Assembly: GCA_963828505.1 (NCBI GenBank)
Contig: CAWHFM010000002.1
Span: 60,122-124,121, forward strand
From: Bog-473 sp963828505
Lineage (GTDB): Bacteria > Actinomycetota > Acidimicrobiia > Acidimicrobiales > RAAP-2
DNA: 64,000 nucleotides
Reading direction: 5' to 3'
Both the position numbers and the translations under genes were made by a program. The notes beneath the pieces are model-generated. The model was not told the origin of the DNA and did no database searches. It worked only from the letters and a program-made list of their open reading frames with translations. Within the stretch, counting starts at the first letter, position 1. Every line of letters begins with the position of its first letter. Below, piece after piece: positions 25,991 to 36,602 of the stretch.

Positions 25991-28222
25991 TCAGGCTTTC
26001 TTGCCCGGGAGCTGGCGGTAGGCGTCGAACACGCCGTCGAGATGCTTGAGCGCGCTGATGAGCGAGTGCAGGTGGGTGGGGTCGGCCAGCTCCACGTCGA
26101 AGGACATCCGGCTCACCCGGTCCGGCGTGGTCGCCGTGCGGGCCGAGACGATGTTGAGGTGGTGCTCGGACACGACCCGGCTCACGTCGGCCAGCAGGCG
26201 GGAGCGGTCGAAGGCCTGCACCTCGATCGTGGCCACGAACACCCCGTTGTCGCCCCGGTCCCACTCGACCTCCATGAGGCGCTCGCGGGACTGGTCCGCC
26301 AGCGCCGTCGCGTTGGCGCAGTCCGCCCGGTGCACCGACACGCCGCGGCCCTGGGTGACGAAGCCGATGATCTGGTCGCCCGGCACCGGCGTGCAGCAGC
26401 GGGCCAGGTGGATCATGACGTCGTCGAGGCCCTCGACGTAGACGCCCGTCGAGGTGCGCCGGCCGGGTCGCGGTCCTTTGACGCCGCGCAGCGCGGTCGT
26501 CGGCAGCTGCTCGTCCGTCTCGCCCCCGCGCAGCACCCGGCCCAGCCGCTGCACCACCGATTGCGCCGACGCCTGGTTCTCGCCGATGGCGGCGTAGAGC
26601 GCGTCGAGGTCGGCCAGGTTCATGGAGGCGGCGACGTCCAACAGCGCGGCGGAGTTGAGCAGCTTGTGCAGCGGCAGGCCGTCGCGGCGCATCGCCCGCG
26701 ACAGCTCCTCGCGCCCCGTCTCGATGGCGTCCTCGCGGCGCTCGCGTGAGAACCACTGGCGGATCTTGTTGCGCGCCCGGGTGGACGCGATGATCTGGAG
26801 CCAGTCCCGCGACGGGCCGGCCGTGGGCGACTTCGAGGTGAAGATCTCGACCGTGTCGGCCGAGCTGAGCTGCGTCTCGAGCGGCACCAGGCGGCCGTTG
26901 ACCCGAGCCCCGATGCAGCGGTGGCCGACTTCGGTGTGGATGGCGTAGGCGAAGTCGACCGGCGTCGAGCGCGCCGGGAGCGCGATCACCTTGCCCTTGG
27001 GGGTGAAGACGTAGACCTCGTCCTGCTCCAGGTCGAGCTTGAGCGCCTCGAGGAACTCGATCGGGTCGTCGGTCTGACGCTCGACGTCGGCGATCCGCTG
27101 GAGCCAGGCCATCTCCGAGGAGCTGTCCTCCTTGGACTTGTAGCCCCAGTGGGCCGCGATGCCGTACTCGGCCCGGTGGTGCATCTCCGAGGTGCGGATC
27201 TGCACCTCGACCGGCTTGCCGTCCAGACCGATGACCGTCGTGTGCAGCGACTGGTACATGTTGAACTTGGGCGTGTTGATGTAGTCCTTGAAGCGCCCGT
27301 GCACCGGCGCCCAGATGGCGTGGATGGCGCCGAGTGCGGCCCAGCAATCCTTCTCGGACTCGACCACGACCCGGATGCCGACGAGGTCGTTGATGTCGTC
27401 GAACTCCTTGCCCCGGACGACCATCTTCTCGTAGATGGACCACAGGTGCTTCGGCCGCCCGCTGACGTCCGCCCCAATGCCCATCTCCTCGAGCCGCTCC
27501 CGGACGTGGACCAGGACCTGCTCGAGGTACTCCTCGCGCTGGGGGGCGCGGGCCGCCACCATCTGCTCAATCTCCGCGTAGCGCTTGGGGTGCAGCGTGG
27601 CGAAGGCGAGGTCCTCGAGCTGCCAGCGCACCTGCTGCACGCCGAGGCGGTGCGCCAACGGCGCGTACACGTCGAAGGTCTCCTGGGCGGTGCGGCGCTG
27701 CTTCCACTCGGGCATCACGGCCAGGGTGCGCATGTTGTGCAGCCGGTCAGCCAGCTTTATCAGCAGGACCCGCCAGTCCTCCGCCATGGCGACGAGCATC
27801 TTGCGGATGGTCGCCGCCTGCTGCGCCTCCTTCGAGTTGAACTGCAGGCGGTCGAGCTTGGTCACCCCGTCGACCACGGTGGCGACGCCGTCGCCGAAGG
27901 TCGAGCCGATGTCGTCGAGGGTCAGCCCCGTGTCCTCCACGGCGTCGTGGAGCAGGGCGGCGGCGACCGTCTGGGCGTCGAGGCCCAGCTCGGCCACGAT
28001 GGTGGCGACGGCGACGGGATGGGTGATGTAGGGCTCGCCCGAGCGGCGGAACTGCCCCTCGTGGGCCCGGGCGGCGACCCGGCCGGCCTCGATGATGCTG
28101 CCGGCCTCGTCCTCGGGCCGGTGGCGGGCGAACTCCCCGAGCAGGGGCGCGAGCAGGTCGTCGACCATCTGCGCCTGCGACTGCGTTTGCGTCGTGGTGC
28201 TCACTTTGGCCAGCGACACCAT
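25991..28222 (-). CDS. relA: Bifunctional (p)ppGpp synthetase/hydrolase (RSH, RelA/SpoT)
   Basis: A 743-residue RSH protein. The HD hydrolase domain is intact (AHEGQFRRSGEPYITHPVAV, LLHDAVEDTGLTLDDI, LLIKLADRLHNMRTL), so it should degrade as well as make (p)ppGpp. The synthetase domain has GREFDDINDLVG-type sequence and MYQSLHTTVIGLDGKPVEVQ. TGS (YVFTPKGKVIALPARSTPVD), helical and ACT domains follow, the last containing HLNIVSARTATTPDRVSRMS. A TAGCCT hexamer ends six bases before the ATG, indicating a leaderless mRNA. The hisS start lies eight bases beyond its stop. Confidence 0.96.
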   Translation of the reverse strand: MVSLAKVSTTTQTQSQAQMVDDLLAPLLGEFARHRPEDEAGSIIEAGRVAARAHEGQFRRSGEPYITHPVAVATIVAELGLDAQTVAAALLHDAVEDTGLTLDDIGSTFGDGVATVVDGVTKLDRLQFNSKEAQQAATIRKMLVAMAEDWRVLLIKLADRLHNMRTLAVMPEWKQRRTAQETFDVYAPLAHRLGVQQVRWQLEDLAFATLHPKRYAEIEQMVAARAPQREEYLEQVLVHVRERLEEMGIGADVSGRPKHLWSIYEKMVVRGKEFDDINDLVGIRVVVESEKDCWAALGAIHAIWAPVHGRFKDYINTPKFNMYQSLHTTVIGLDGKPVEVQIRTSEMHHRAEYGIAAHWGYKSKEDSSSEMAWLQRIADVERQTDDPIEFLEALKLDLEQDEVYVFTPKGKVIALPARSTPVDFAYAIHTEVGHRCIGARVNGRLVPLETQLSSADTVEIFTSKSPTAGPSRDWLQIIASTRARNKIRQWFSRERREDAIETGREELSRAMRRDGLPLHKLLNSAALLDVAASMNLADLDALYAAIGENQASAQSVVQRLGRVLRGGETDEQLPTTALRGVKGPRPGRRTSTGVYVEGLDDVMIHLARCCTPVPGDQIIGFVTQGRGVSVHRADCANATALADQSRERLMEVEWDRGDNGVFVATIEVQAFDRSRLLADVSRVVSEHHLNIVSARTATTPDRVSRMSFDVELADPTHLHSLISALKHLDGVFDAYRQLPGKKA

Positions 28223-28228
28223 CTGTCC

Positions 28229-28234
28229 AGGCTA
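28229..28234 (-). promoter_or_regulatory. -10 hexamer TAGCCT for leaderless relA
   Basis: TAGCCT read leftward, six bases, then the relA ATG at 28222. No Shine-Dalgarno sequence is present. Confidence 0.55.
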
Positions 28235-28280
28235 CCCGCCAGGGAAAACAAATCCTGACCCCCTCTCGAGGGTCACCAAC

Positions 28281-29954
28281 TCAGCGGCGACGCTTCTTCT
28301 TGTGCTTGCGCGGCCGCGGTGCCGTTGCGGGTGCCGCCGCCGGCGTTGCGTCGCCCGATGGCGCACCCGACGCTGATGCTGGCGCGGCCGTCGACGACGG
28401 GGGGCTCGACCCGGCCGGCCGGTCCATCACGACCGTCCCGGTGCCCGTCCCCGCCGCGCTCCCGCTGCCGCTGCCCGAGCCGCTTCCACCACTTCCACTT
28501 CCACCGCTGCCACCACCGCTGCCACTCCCGCCGCCGCTCCCCGAACCGGGGCGGATGGGCCCGCTGCGCTTGGTGCCCCGGGGCTTCGATGCGGCAGGCG
28601 CACCCTTGCCGCCCGGTCGCGCCGGCTGGCCCGAGGCCGCCACGCTCATCGCGGTGCCCATGGTGGCGGCGTCGACGGCGGAGAACGACGTGTGGCCCTC
28701 GCCGCGCTGCTCCAACCGGCGGGCGACCGATACCCAGCGGTCCTCACGCTCCTTCATCATGGACAGCACGGGTGAGGCGATGAAGATGGACGAGTATGCA
28801 CCCGAGAGCAGGCCGACGAAGAGGGCGAGCCCGTAGGACTGCAGCGTGACGGCACCGAGGACCTGGGCGCCGATGACGAGCACGGAGAGCACGGGCAGGA
28901 TGGCCACCATCGACGTGTTGATCGACCGGGCCAGGGTCTGGTTCATCGACAGGTTGATCAGCTGCGGGTAGGTCATGCGGCCGCTGCTGCCGATGCCCCT
29001 CGTGTTGTCGCGCACGCGGTCGAACACCACGACGGTGTCGTAGAGCGAGTAGCCGAGGATGGTCAGGATGGCGACCACCGTGTCCGGTGTGACCTGGAAG
29101 TTGAAGATGGAGTAGATACCGATGGCCACCAGGACGTCGTGGATCATCGCGATGAAGGCCGCCAGGGCCATCTTCGGCTCGAAGCGGAAGCTGATGTAGA
29201 TCGCCACGACGATGAAGAAGATGATCAGGGCCTGGATCGCCTTGTCGGTGATGGACGAGCCCCAGGTCGGGCCGACGGTGGTGATGCTGATCTTGTCCGT
29301 CACCGGTTTGAGCACGGCATTGGCATTCTGGGGCGAGGTCGTGGTCGTGGTCGTCGAGGAACTGGCGGCGGTCGTCGAGGTCGTCGACCCGGTCGACCCG
29401 TGGGACTCGTGCGGCGCGGTGAGCTCGATCATGGCCTTCTGCACCCGGGTGCTCACTGCTTCTTGCTGAGTCTCGCTGAGCCGGTTGATGTCGGACTGGA
29501 CGTTCAGCGTCTGGTTCTTCCCGCTGCCGAGGAGCTCGACCGTCGGGTCGATCACCCCGGTGCCCTTCAGGGCGTCGGTGGCCTGGGCCTGGGTGATCCC
29601 GGGTGCGGCGATCGTCCACTCCGTGCCACCCTTGAATTCGATCCCGAGGTTCAGCCCGCCGCGCAGGATGATGGAGACGATCCCGAGCACGATGATGAGG
29701 GTGGAGACGCTGAACCAGATCTTCCGGCGGCCGACGAAGTCGAAGCGGGTCTCGCCCCGGTACAGCCGGGCGATCGGGCCGTGCCCACGCGGGCCCTTCG
29801 CCAGCAAGGCGCGCGCCGCCACATCGACCGAGACGAGTGCGTCCTCGTCGAGCTCGCCGACGTCGACGCCCTCTTCGAGCTGCTCGACGTCCTTCTCGCT
29901 CACCTCGTCGAGAGCACTCGCGTCGTCGCGCTTGCCCTTGCCGTCGTCGCTCAC
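28281..29954 (-). CDS. secF: Protein translocase subunit SecF with extended termini
   Basis: The SecF core has WFSVSTLIIVLGIVSIILRG, GLNLGIEFKGGTEWTI and, in the TM bundle, ILGYSLYDTVVVFDRVRDN and LARSINTSMVAILPVLSVL. SecDF uses the proton gradient to pull secreted proteins out of SecYEG. At 557 residues it is much longer than usual (about 300-400). It has an acidic N-terminal extension of about 75 residues, a Ser/Thr insertion in the periplasmic domain, and a C-terminal tail of about 140 residues made of Gly/Ser repeats ending in a basic KHKKKRRR cluster. GTG 29954 overlaps the secD stop (GTGA). Confidence 0.94.
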   Translation of the reverse strand: MSDDGKGKRDDASALDEVSEKDVEQLEEGVDVGELDEDALVSVDVAARALLAKGPRGHGPIARLYRGETRFDFVGRRKIWFSVSTLIIVLGIVSIILRGGLNLGIEFKGGTEWTIAAPGITQAQATDALKGTGVIDPTVELLGSGKNQTLNVQSDINRLSETQQEAVSTRVQKAMIELTAPHESHGSTGSTTSTTAASSSTTTTTTSPQNANAVLKPVTDKISITTVGPTWGSSITDKAIQALIIFFIVVAIYISFRFEPKMALAAFIAMIHDVLVAIGIYSIFNFQVTPDTVVAILTILGYSLYDTVVVFDRVRDNTRGIGSSGRMTYPQLINLSMNQTLARSINTSMVAILPVLSVLVIGAQVLGAVTLQSYGLALFVGLLSGAYSSIFIASPVLSMMKEREDRWVSVARRLEQRGEGHTSFSAVDAATMGTAMSVAASGQPARPGGKGAPAASKPRGTKRSGPIRPGSGSGGGSGSGGGSGGSGSGGSGSGSGSGSAAGTGTGTVVMDRPAGSSPPSSTAAPASASGAPSGDATPAAAPATAPRPRKHKKKRRR

Positions 29955-31585
29955 GACCCACCCCCTGCCGCGGCGCCCGCCATGCCGCCGGCGCCGACCA
30001 CGGCGGGTCCCTGGGGGCCCGCGCCGAGCCCGGTGGAGATGCTGAAGGCACCCGAGCCCTGGAGCCGCTCGCTCTGCCCGAGGAGGATCACGAGCGGCCG
30101 GGTGTAGAACCAGGTGACGGCCATGTCCATGATGGTCGAGAGCCCGAGGAAGAACGCGAAGCCCTTCACGTTGCCGACGGCCACGAAGTACAGGACGATG
30201 GCCGCCAGCAAGGAGACGAAGTCCGCCGCCCAGACCGTCCGCCAGGCGCTCTTGAAGCCGCGGTCCACCGACGTCCGCACGGAGCGTCCGGACCGGGTCT
30301 CGTCCTTCAATCGCTCGAAATAGACGATGTACGAGTCGACGGTGATGCCGATGGACACGATCAGACCGGTGATGCCGGCCAGGTCGAAGCTCGGCGCCAC
30401 CGACGTGTGACCGAGACCCGAGATGATGGCCCACAGCATCATGGCCGTGAAGACGAGCCCCGAGATCACGACCAGCCCGAGCGCCCGGTAGTACGCCACG
30501 ACGTAGAGCAGGACGAGGATGAGGCCGCCGATGCCCGCGGCGAGCCCGGCGATGAGGGCGGCGTGGCCGAGCGTGGGCGTGACGGTCTGGGACGTAGCGG
30601 CCTTCAGCGTGACCGGCAAGGCGCCGTAGTTCATGGCCTGGGCCAGGGCCTGGGCGTCCGCCTCGGTCAGGTTGCCCGAGATCTCACCCCGGCCGTCGAA
30701 CGAGGTGAAACCGGTCTGGGTCGGCTGGATGATGGGCGCCGAGTACACGTTGCCGTCGAGCTCGATCCCGAGCAACTGGTGGAAGTTCTCCTGGGCCACC
30801 TTGTCCCAGAGCGCCGATCCGGCGGCACCCGCCAGGGTGTAGTCGACCACCCACTGGCCCGTCTGGTTCTGGGTGGCCGTGGCGCTCCCGATCGACCGCC
30901 CCGTCATCTGGGCCGGCCCGAGCACGCACCGCAGGCCATGGAGCCCGCAGGCGCCCTGCAGCCCGGGCAGGAGCACCGTGCTGGTGGGATAGCTCGGCTT
31001 GGCCACGTCCGTGGAGGGATAGGCCTCGAACTGCGGGTCTGGAGGCACGTTGTTCTCGGAGTACCCCTGCGGCGAGTTGTTCGGTTGGACGTTCAGGTTG
31101 GACGCCGTCAACTGGGTGGAGGACGAGCACGCCGGGATCGTCGCGATGCCGCGGAGCGGTGGCGCGTCCTTCTTGTTCTTCGGGATCGCCTGGGGATAGC
31201 CGAAGCACAGCACGGGGCGGAAGTACATGCGGGCCGTCTCGCCGATCTGGTCCAGCACCTGCTGCGCGTCCTTGACACCGGGAATGGAGACCGAGATCTG
31301 GTCCTTGCCCGTCGTCTGCACCTGCGCGCCGGACACGCCCAGCCCGTTGACGCGCAGGCTCAAGATGTTGACCGTCTCGTCGAGGTCGGACGGCGTCACG
31401 TGCGCACCCTGCGCCGTGTAGACGACGGCGACGCCGCCGGCGAGGTCCAGGCCGAGGCGGGGCGACCAGCGGGCGGCGACCACCGCGGCGAACGAACCCA
31501 GCGAGATGGCGATGACGACGATGACGCTGATGAGGAGGTTCCGCCGTTGTCGGCGCTGGGCCCGGCCCCCCGCTTTGGGGCTCAC
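29951..31585 (-). CDS. secD: Protein translocase subunit SecD
   Basis: About 544 residues. After the first TM helix (LLISVIVVIAISLGSFAAVV) comes the D1 motif LGLDLAGGVAVVY, then a periplasmic P1 domain with LSLRVNGLGVSGAQVQTTGK and ISVSIPGVKDAQQVLDQIG. The TM bundle contains GITGLIVSIGITVDSYIVYF and SAWRTVWAADFVSLLAAIVL. It forms SecDF with the next gene. GTG 31585 overlaps the yajC stop (GTGA), so yajC, secD and secF are a coupled operon. The Cys-containing insertion near residues 130-230 (FGYPQ, IPACSSSTQ, GACGLHGLRC) is larger than in E. coli. Confidence 0.95.
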   Translation of the reverse strand: MSPKAGGRAQRRQRRNLLISVIVVIAISLGSFAAVVAARWSPRLGLDLAGGVAVVYTAQGAHVTPSDLDETVNILSLRVNGLGVSGAQVQTTGKDQISVSIPGVKDAQQVLDQIGETARMYFRPVLCFGYPQAIPKNKKDAPPLRGIATIPACSSSTQLTASNLNVQPNNSPQGYSENNVPPDPQFEAYPSTDVAKPSYPTSTVLLPGLQGACGLHGLRCVLGPAQMTGRSIGSATATQNQTGQWVVDYTLAGAAGSALWDKVAQENFHQLLGIELDGNVYSAPIIQPTQTGFTSFDGRGEISGNLTEADAQALAQAMNYGALPVTLKAATSQTVTPTLGHAALIAGLAAGIGGLILVLLYVVAYYRALGLVVISGLVFTAMMLWAIISGLGHTSVAPSFDLAGITGLIVSIGITVDSYIVYFERLKDETRSGRSVRTSVDRGFKSAWRTVWAADFVSLLAAIVLYFVAVGNVKGFAFFLGLSTIMDMAVTWFYTRPLVILLGQSERLQGSGAFSISTGLGAGPQGPAVVGAGGMAGAAAGGGS

Positions 31586-32043
31586 GCCTCCTCGGCCTCC
31601 CCGTCGTCCGCCGGGTGGGCGTCGTGCGCGGCGTCGCCGTTGCTCGAAGTCTCGGGCTCGGCCACCTGGACGTCCTGGACGTCGACGTCTGCGATGGGCT
31701 CGATCTTGCGGGCGATGGCCTGGCGTACGAACACGATCCTGGTGGGCTGGGGCCCGTCGAGGTTCCCGTCCTCCCCCAGGGCTCCGGTGAGCAGGGTGTA
31801 GCGATCGCCGTGGATCTCGAGGACCGTCCCGATGACCCCGCCCACGGTCTGGACCTCGTCGCCGATCTCGATTTCCTTGCCTTGGGACTGCCGTGCCGCC
31901 TGGGCCTTGCGCTGCTGGGGCCGGATGAAGAAGAAATATCCGAGCAGACCGATGGCGAGGAGGGGCAGCAGCGTGAGCAGCGGGCTGGAGCTCGACTTCG
32001 TTGTGGCGAGGAGCGAGTGGAGGAGCGCCGTGGAGGGTGTCAT
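31582..32043 (-). CDS. yajC: Preprotein translocase accessory subunit YajC
   Basis: A 153-residue single-span membrane protein. TM helix LLTLLPLLAIGLLGYFFFI is followed directly by RPQQRKAQAARQSQ and EIEIGDEVQTVGGVIGTVLE, the YajC signature. The C-terminal third is acidic and low in complexity. It joins SecDF in the translocase supercomplex. An AAGGA Shine-Dalgarno sequence precedes the ATG, and a TAGGGT hexamer lies 35 bases upstream. Confidence 0.93.
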   Translation of the reverse strand: MTPSTALLHSLLATTKSSSSPLLTLLPLLAIGLLGYFFFIRPQQRKAQAARQSQGKEIEIGDEVQTVGGVIGTVLEIHGDRYTLLTGALGEDGNLDGPQPTRIVFVRQAIARKIEPIADVDVQDVQVAEPETSSNGDAAHDAHPADDGEAEEA

Positions 32044-32078
32044 AGGAGGTCCTTGGGCTGAAACCGTTGCGAGGAGAC

Positions 32079-32084
32079 ACCCTA
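32079..32084 (-). promoter_or_regulatory. -10 hexamer TAGGGT for the yajC-secD-secF operon
   Basis: TAGGGT read leftward, 35 bases before the yajC ATG, leaving a short leader that contains AAGGA. Confidence 0.4.
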
Positions 32085-32175
32085 GTGCTTGCGATCAGGG
32101 GTTCCCTGGCGGCCGGGGGACGTCGCGCCGGCACCGCCCGGGCCACCGGGAACGCCCCGGTGGCCCGGCCTCGGT

Positions 32176-33981
<1,806 letters not shown>

Positions 33982-34112
33982 GTGAAGTCTCCTGCGAAAC
34001 GGGAAAGGGGAAAGAGGTGTCCAGCGGCAAGCTCGTTGAACGAGCGGGATTTGCGGGTGCTCTGCCCGAACCGCTCCGCAGGGAGCGGCCGGGCGGCGCT
34101 ACGGCGCCGGCG
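33982..34112 (-). promoter_or_regulatory. Structured leader of the ABC exporter gene
   Basis: Between the possible 42-codon ORF and the exporter start lie two short inverted repeats: CCGCTCC-GCA-GGAGCGG near 34070-34090 and CTCGTT-G-AACGAG near 34031-34044. A small ORF followed by hairpins and then an exporter with its own AGGAGA site is the layout of translational or transcriptional attenuators. Function is inference only. Confidence 0.3.
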
Positions 34113-34241
34113 TCAGCGGCCGGGGCGGTGAGTCGGACCCGACTTGGCCTGGCCAAGCGCCGGTCCGGCGACGATCGCGAGCGGAAGGAGGTCCGCAAAG
34201 GCGCGCGCCGACAGCTGCAGCCGTGTCGTCATGCCTGCCAT
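34113..34241 (-). CDS. Possible 42-residue leader peptide upstream of the ABC exporter
   Basis: A short ORF starting MAGMTTRLQLSARAFADL, with a hydrophobic middle (LLPLAIVAGPALG) and the end SGPTHRPGR. It is preceded by GAGGTGAT, a good Shine-Dalgarno sequence, four bases before the first ATG; a second ATG lies three codons on. It lies 131 bases upstream of the exporter gene on the same strand. No family is recognised. It may be a leader peptide or a small membrane-active peptide; it could also be chance, given the GC-rich context. Confidence 0.35.
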   Translation of the reverse strand: MAGMTTRLQLSARAFADLLPLAIVAGPALGQAKSGPTHRPGR

Positions 34242-34350
34242 CGGATCACCTCGCTTCGTGCTCGCGGTGCGTACACCGTCAACGCTAGCCCATGACTCCG
34301 GGCGCGGTCGACGGTCGTTCTCAGAACGGTCGACGATCGCTCTGAGAAGA

Positions 34351-35422
34351 TCAGAAGAGGGGCGGGGCGCTCGGGGGTCCGACTCGTCCCAGATGGGCCC
34401 AGGCGCGCTCGGTGGCGACGCGTCCCCGTGACGTGCGCTGCAACAGACCGCTCTGCAGCAGGAACGGCTCGTAGGCATCCTCAATCGTGTCGGGCTCCTC
34501 GCCGACACATTGCGCCAGCGTGGTGAGGCCGACCGGCTGGCCACCGAAGCGCGAGCAGAGCGTCATGAGGATGGCGCGGTCGACCTTGTCCAGCCCGAGG
34601 TGGTCGACACCGAAGAGCTCGAGCCCCTCGGTGGCCGTCGCTCCGTCGATGAAGCCTTCTCCGCGCACCTCGGCGAAGTCGCGCACGCGCCGCAACAGGC
34701 GGTTGGCCACGCGCGGCGTGCCGCGGGAGCGCTCGGAGATCCGCGTGGCTCCCTCCTCGTCGATCTGGACCTTGAGGATGCGGGCGGAGCGCTCGACGAT
34801 GGCGCGCAGTTCCGGCGCCCCGTAGAGGTCCAAGCGGCCCACGAAGCCGAACCGGTCTCGCAGCGGACCCGAGACCAGCCCGGTGCGCGTCGTCGCTCCC
34901 ACGAGGGTGAAGTGGGGCAGCTCCAGGCGGATCGAGCGCGCCGTGGGCCCCTTGCCGATGAGGATGTCCAGGCGGCCGTCCTCCATGGCGGAGTAGAGCA
35001 TCTCCTCGACCGAACGGTGCAGGCGGTGGATCTCGTCGATGAAGAGGACGTCTCCGTCCTGGAGGTCGGTGATCAGGGCGGCGAGGTCGCCGGCGCGGCG
35101 TCAGCACCGGGCCGGCCGTGATGCGCAGGCCCGCCCCCATCTCCGCCGCGACGATCCCGGCCAGCGACGTCTTGCCCAGCCCGGGCGGCCCGGCGAAGAG
35201 GAGATGGTCGACCGGTTGCCGCCGCTGACGGGCGGCCTGGAGCACGATGGCGAGGTGCTCGACCAGCTCGGCCTGGCCGACGAACTCGGCCAGGGTGCGC
35301 GGCCGGAGACCGAGCTCCTCGAGCTCCTCCTGGCCGTCGGCCGGTTCCGGGTCGACGACACGGGGTGCCTCGGTCTCCTCGTCCGGCACCGCCAGCACCT
35401 CGCGGCGGGCCCGTGGGCTCAC
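34351..35422 (-). CDS. ruvB: Holliday junction helicase RuvB, frameshifted
   Basis: The N-terminal part has LRPRTLAEFVGQAELVEHL and Walker A LLFAGPPGLGKTSLAGIVAA and runs to ITAGPVL. The rest (LAALITDLQDGDVLFIDEIH, MLYSAMEDGRLDILIG, VGATTRTGLVSGPLRDRFG, then the winged-helix end GLLQRTSRGRVATERAW) lies in another frame. The switch is at about 35093-35103. The span is one base over a multiple of three, so one extra base or two missing bases explain it. RuvB is the AAA+ motor of branch migration and a disrupted gene is unlikely in life, so a sequence error is the first explanation. GTG 35422 overlaps the ruvA stop. Confidence 0.9.
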
Positions 35423-36036
35423 CGCGAGGCCAGCTCTCGGAGCGCCAGGCGCAACATCTCCTCCACGCCGACATCGTCGCGCAGCCCGTCGAGCGCGCCC
35501 CGGATCTCGTCGGGCGCGTACCCGAGCTCGCTCAGGGCCGCCCGGGCCTCGGCCCGCGAGGTGCGCGTCGCCGGCAGTGCGCCGCGCCCCGCTGCGGCGG
35601 TGCTCGGAGGCGTGGACAGGTCGGGCAGTTCGAGGCGGCTCTTCAGCTCGATGAGGAGGCGCGCGGCGGTCTTGCGCCCGACTCCGGGCACGGTGCACAG
35701 CGTCTCGACGTCGTCCTCGAGCACCGCCGTGGAGAGGGCGGCGGGCGAGAGCGAACCCATGATGGCCAGCGCCAGTGCCGGGCCCACCCCGTGCGAGCCC
35801 AGGAGGACCTCGAAGCACCGGCGCTCGTCGTCGTGTACGAAGCCGTAGAGAACGATGGCGTCCTCTCGCACGTGTGTGTGCACGAAGAGCGTCGCCTCTC
35901 CTGCCGTGGCGCCGACGACCAGCGCGGCGGCGGTGGCGGGCGTGACCGCCACCCGGTAGCCGACTCCGGCCACGTCGACGATGACCTCTCCCTCGCCGGT
36001 GCGCGACACGGCGCGCCCTCGCAGCAGTCCGATCAT
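35419..36036 (-). CDS. ruvA: Holliday junction branch-migration protein RuvA
   Basis: About 205 residues. The OB domain starts MIGLLRGRAV and continues VIVDVAGVGYRVAV and HTHVREDAIVLYGF. Two helix-hairpin-helix motifs include LLGSHGVGPALALAIMG and LCTVPGVGRKTAARLLIELK. The C-terminal RuvB-binding domain is ARAALSELGYAPDEIRGAL. RuvA binds the four-way junction and loads RuvB. ATG 36036 is chosen over an upstream frame without homology; it overlaps the ruvC stop (ATGA). ruvC-ruvA-ruvB is coupled throughout. Confidence 0.95.
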   Translation of the reverse strand: MIGLLRGRAVSRTGEGEVIVDVAGVGYRVAVTPATAAALVVGATAGEATLFVHTHVREDAIVLYGFVHDDERRCFEVLLGSHGVGPALALAIMGSLSPAALSTAVLEDDVETLCTVPGVGRKTAARLLIELKSRLELPDLSTPPSTAAAGRGALPATRTSRAEARAALSELGYAPDEIRGALDGLRDDVGVEEMLRLALRELASR

Positions 36037-36554
36037 CGCTCCATCACCTTCGTGCTCCGTGACGCCTCGATCGCCCGGCGCAGCCCGACCGACGACAGGT
36101 GGCACACGGCGAGCCCCAGGGCGTCGGCGACGTCGGGTGGCCCCCCGACCGCGTCGAGGCCGAGCACGCGGGCCACCATCCGCTGCACCTGCTCCTTCGT
36201 GGCGGCGCCGTAGCCGACGAGGGCCTGCTTCACCTCGTTCGACGTGTACTGGACGACCTCGCAGCCGGTGGCGGCCGCGGCCAGCAGGGCGAGCCCGCTG
36301 GCCTGGCCCACCGACATCGCCGTGCGGGCGTTGACCTGGAAGAAGACCCGCTCGACCACCACGACGTCCGGCTTCAGCTCACCCAGCAGGGCATCGAGCT
36401 CGCGGTGCAGCTCCAGGAGCCGCGTCGCCAGCTCGTCCGCCGGATCCGTCTCGATGACGCCCGCCGCCACGGCCCGGAGCATGCTGTCCTCGCCGCGTTG
36501 GATCAGGCCGTAGCCGCAGCGCGAGAGGCCAGGGTCGATGCCCAATGCGAACAT
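36033..36554 (-). CDS. ruvC: Crossover junction endodeoxyribonuclease RuvC
   Basis: A 173-residue RNase H-fold resolvase. The catalytic acidic residues sit in the expected places: Asp7 in MFALGIDPGLSRCGYG, Glu in VVVVERVFFQVNARTAM, and the Asp pair in PPDVADALGLAVCH near residue 140. QALVGYGAATKEQVQRMV is the DNA-binding segment. It cuts Holliday junctions symmetrically. A TATCCT hexamer ends eight bases before the ATG, so the ruvCAB mRNA is probably leaderless. Confidence 0.96.
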   Translation of the reverse strand: MFALGIDPGLSRCGYGLIQRGEDSMLRAVAAGVIETDPADELATRLLELHRELDALLGELKPDVVVVERVFFQVNARTAMSVGQASGLALLAAAATGCEVVQYTSNEVKQALVGYGAATKEQVQRMVARVLGLDAVGGPPDVADALGLAVCHLSSVGLRRAIEASRSTKVMER

Positions 36555-36562
36555 GCGTTCGC

Positions 36563-36568
36563 AGGATA
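36563..36568 (-). promoter_or_regulatory. -10 hexamer TATCCT for leaderless ruvC
   Basis: TATCCT read leftward, eight bases before the ruvC ATG at 36554. The region also contains GCGAACGCATGTTCGC across the start codon, an inverted repeat that could be a weak LexA-like operator (mycobacterial SOS box is near TCGAACnnnnGTTCGA). Confidence 0.5.
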
Positions 36569-36602
36569 GCCGGGCGGTGTCCGCGGGTGGCGGACCGACG
36601 AA

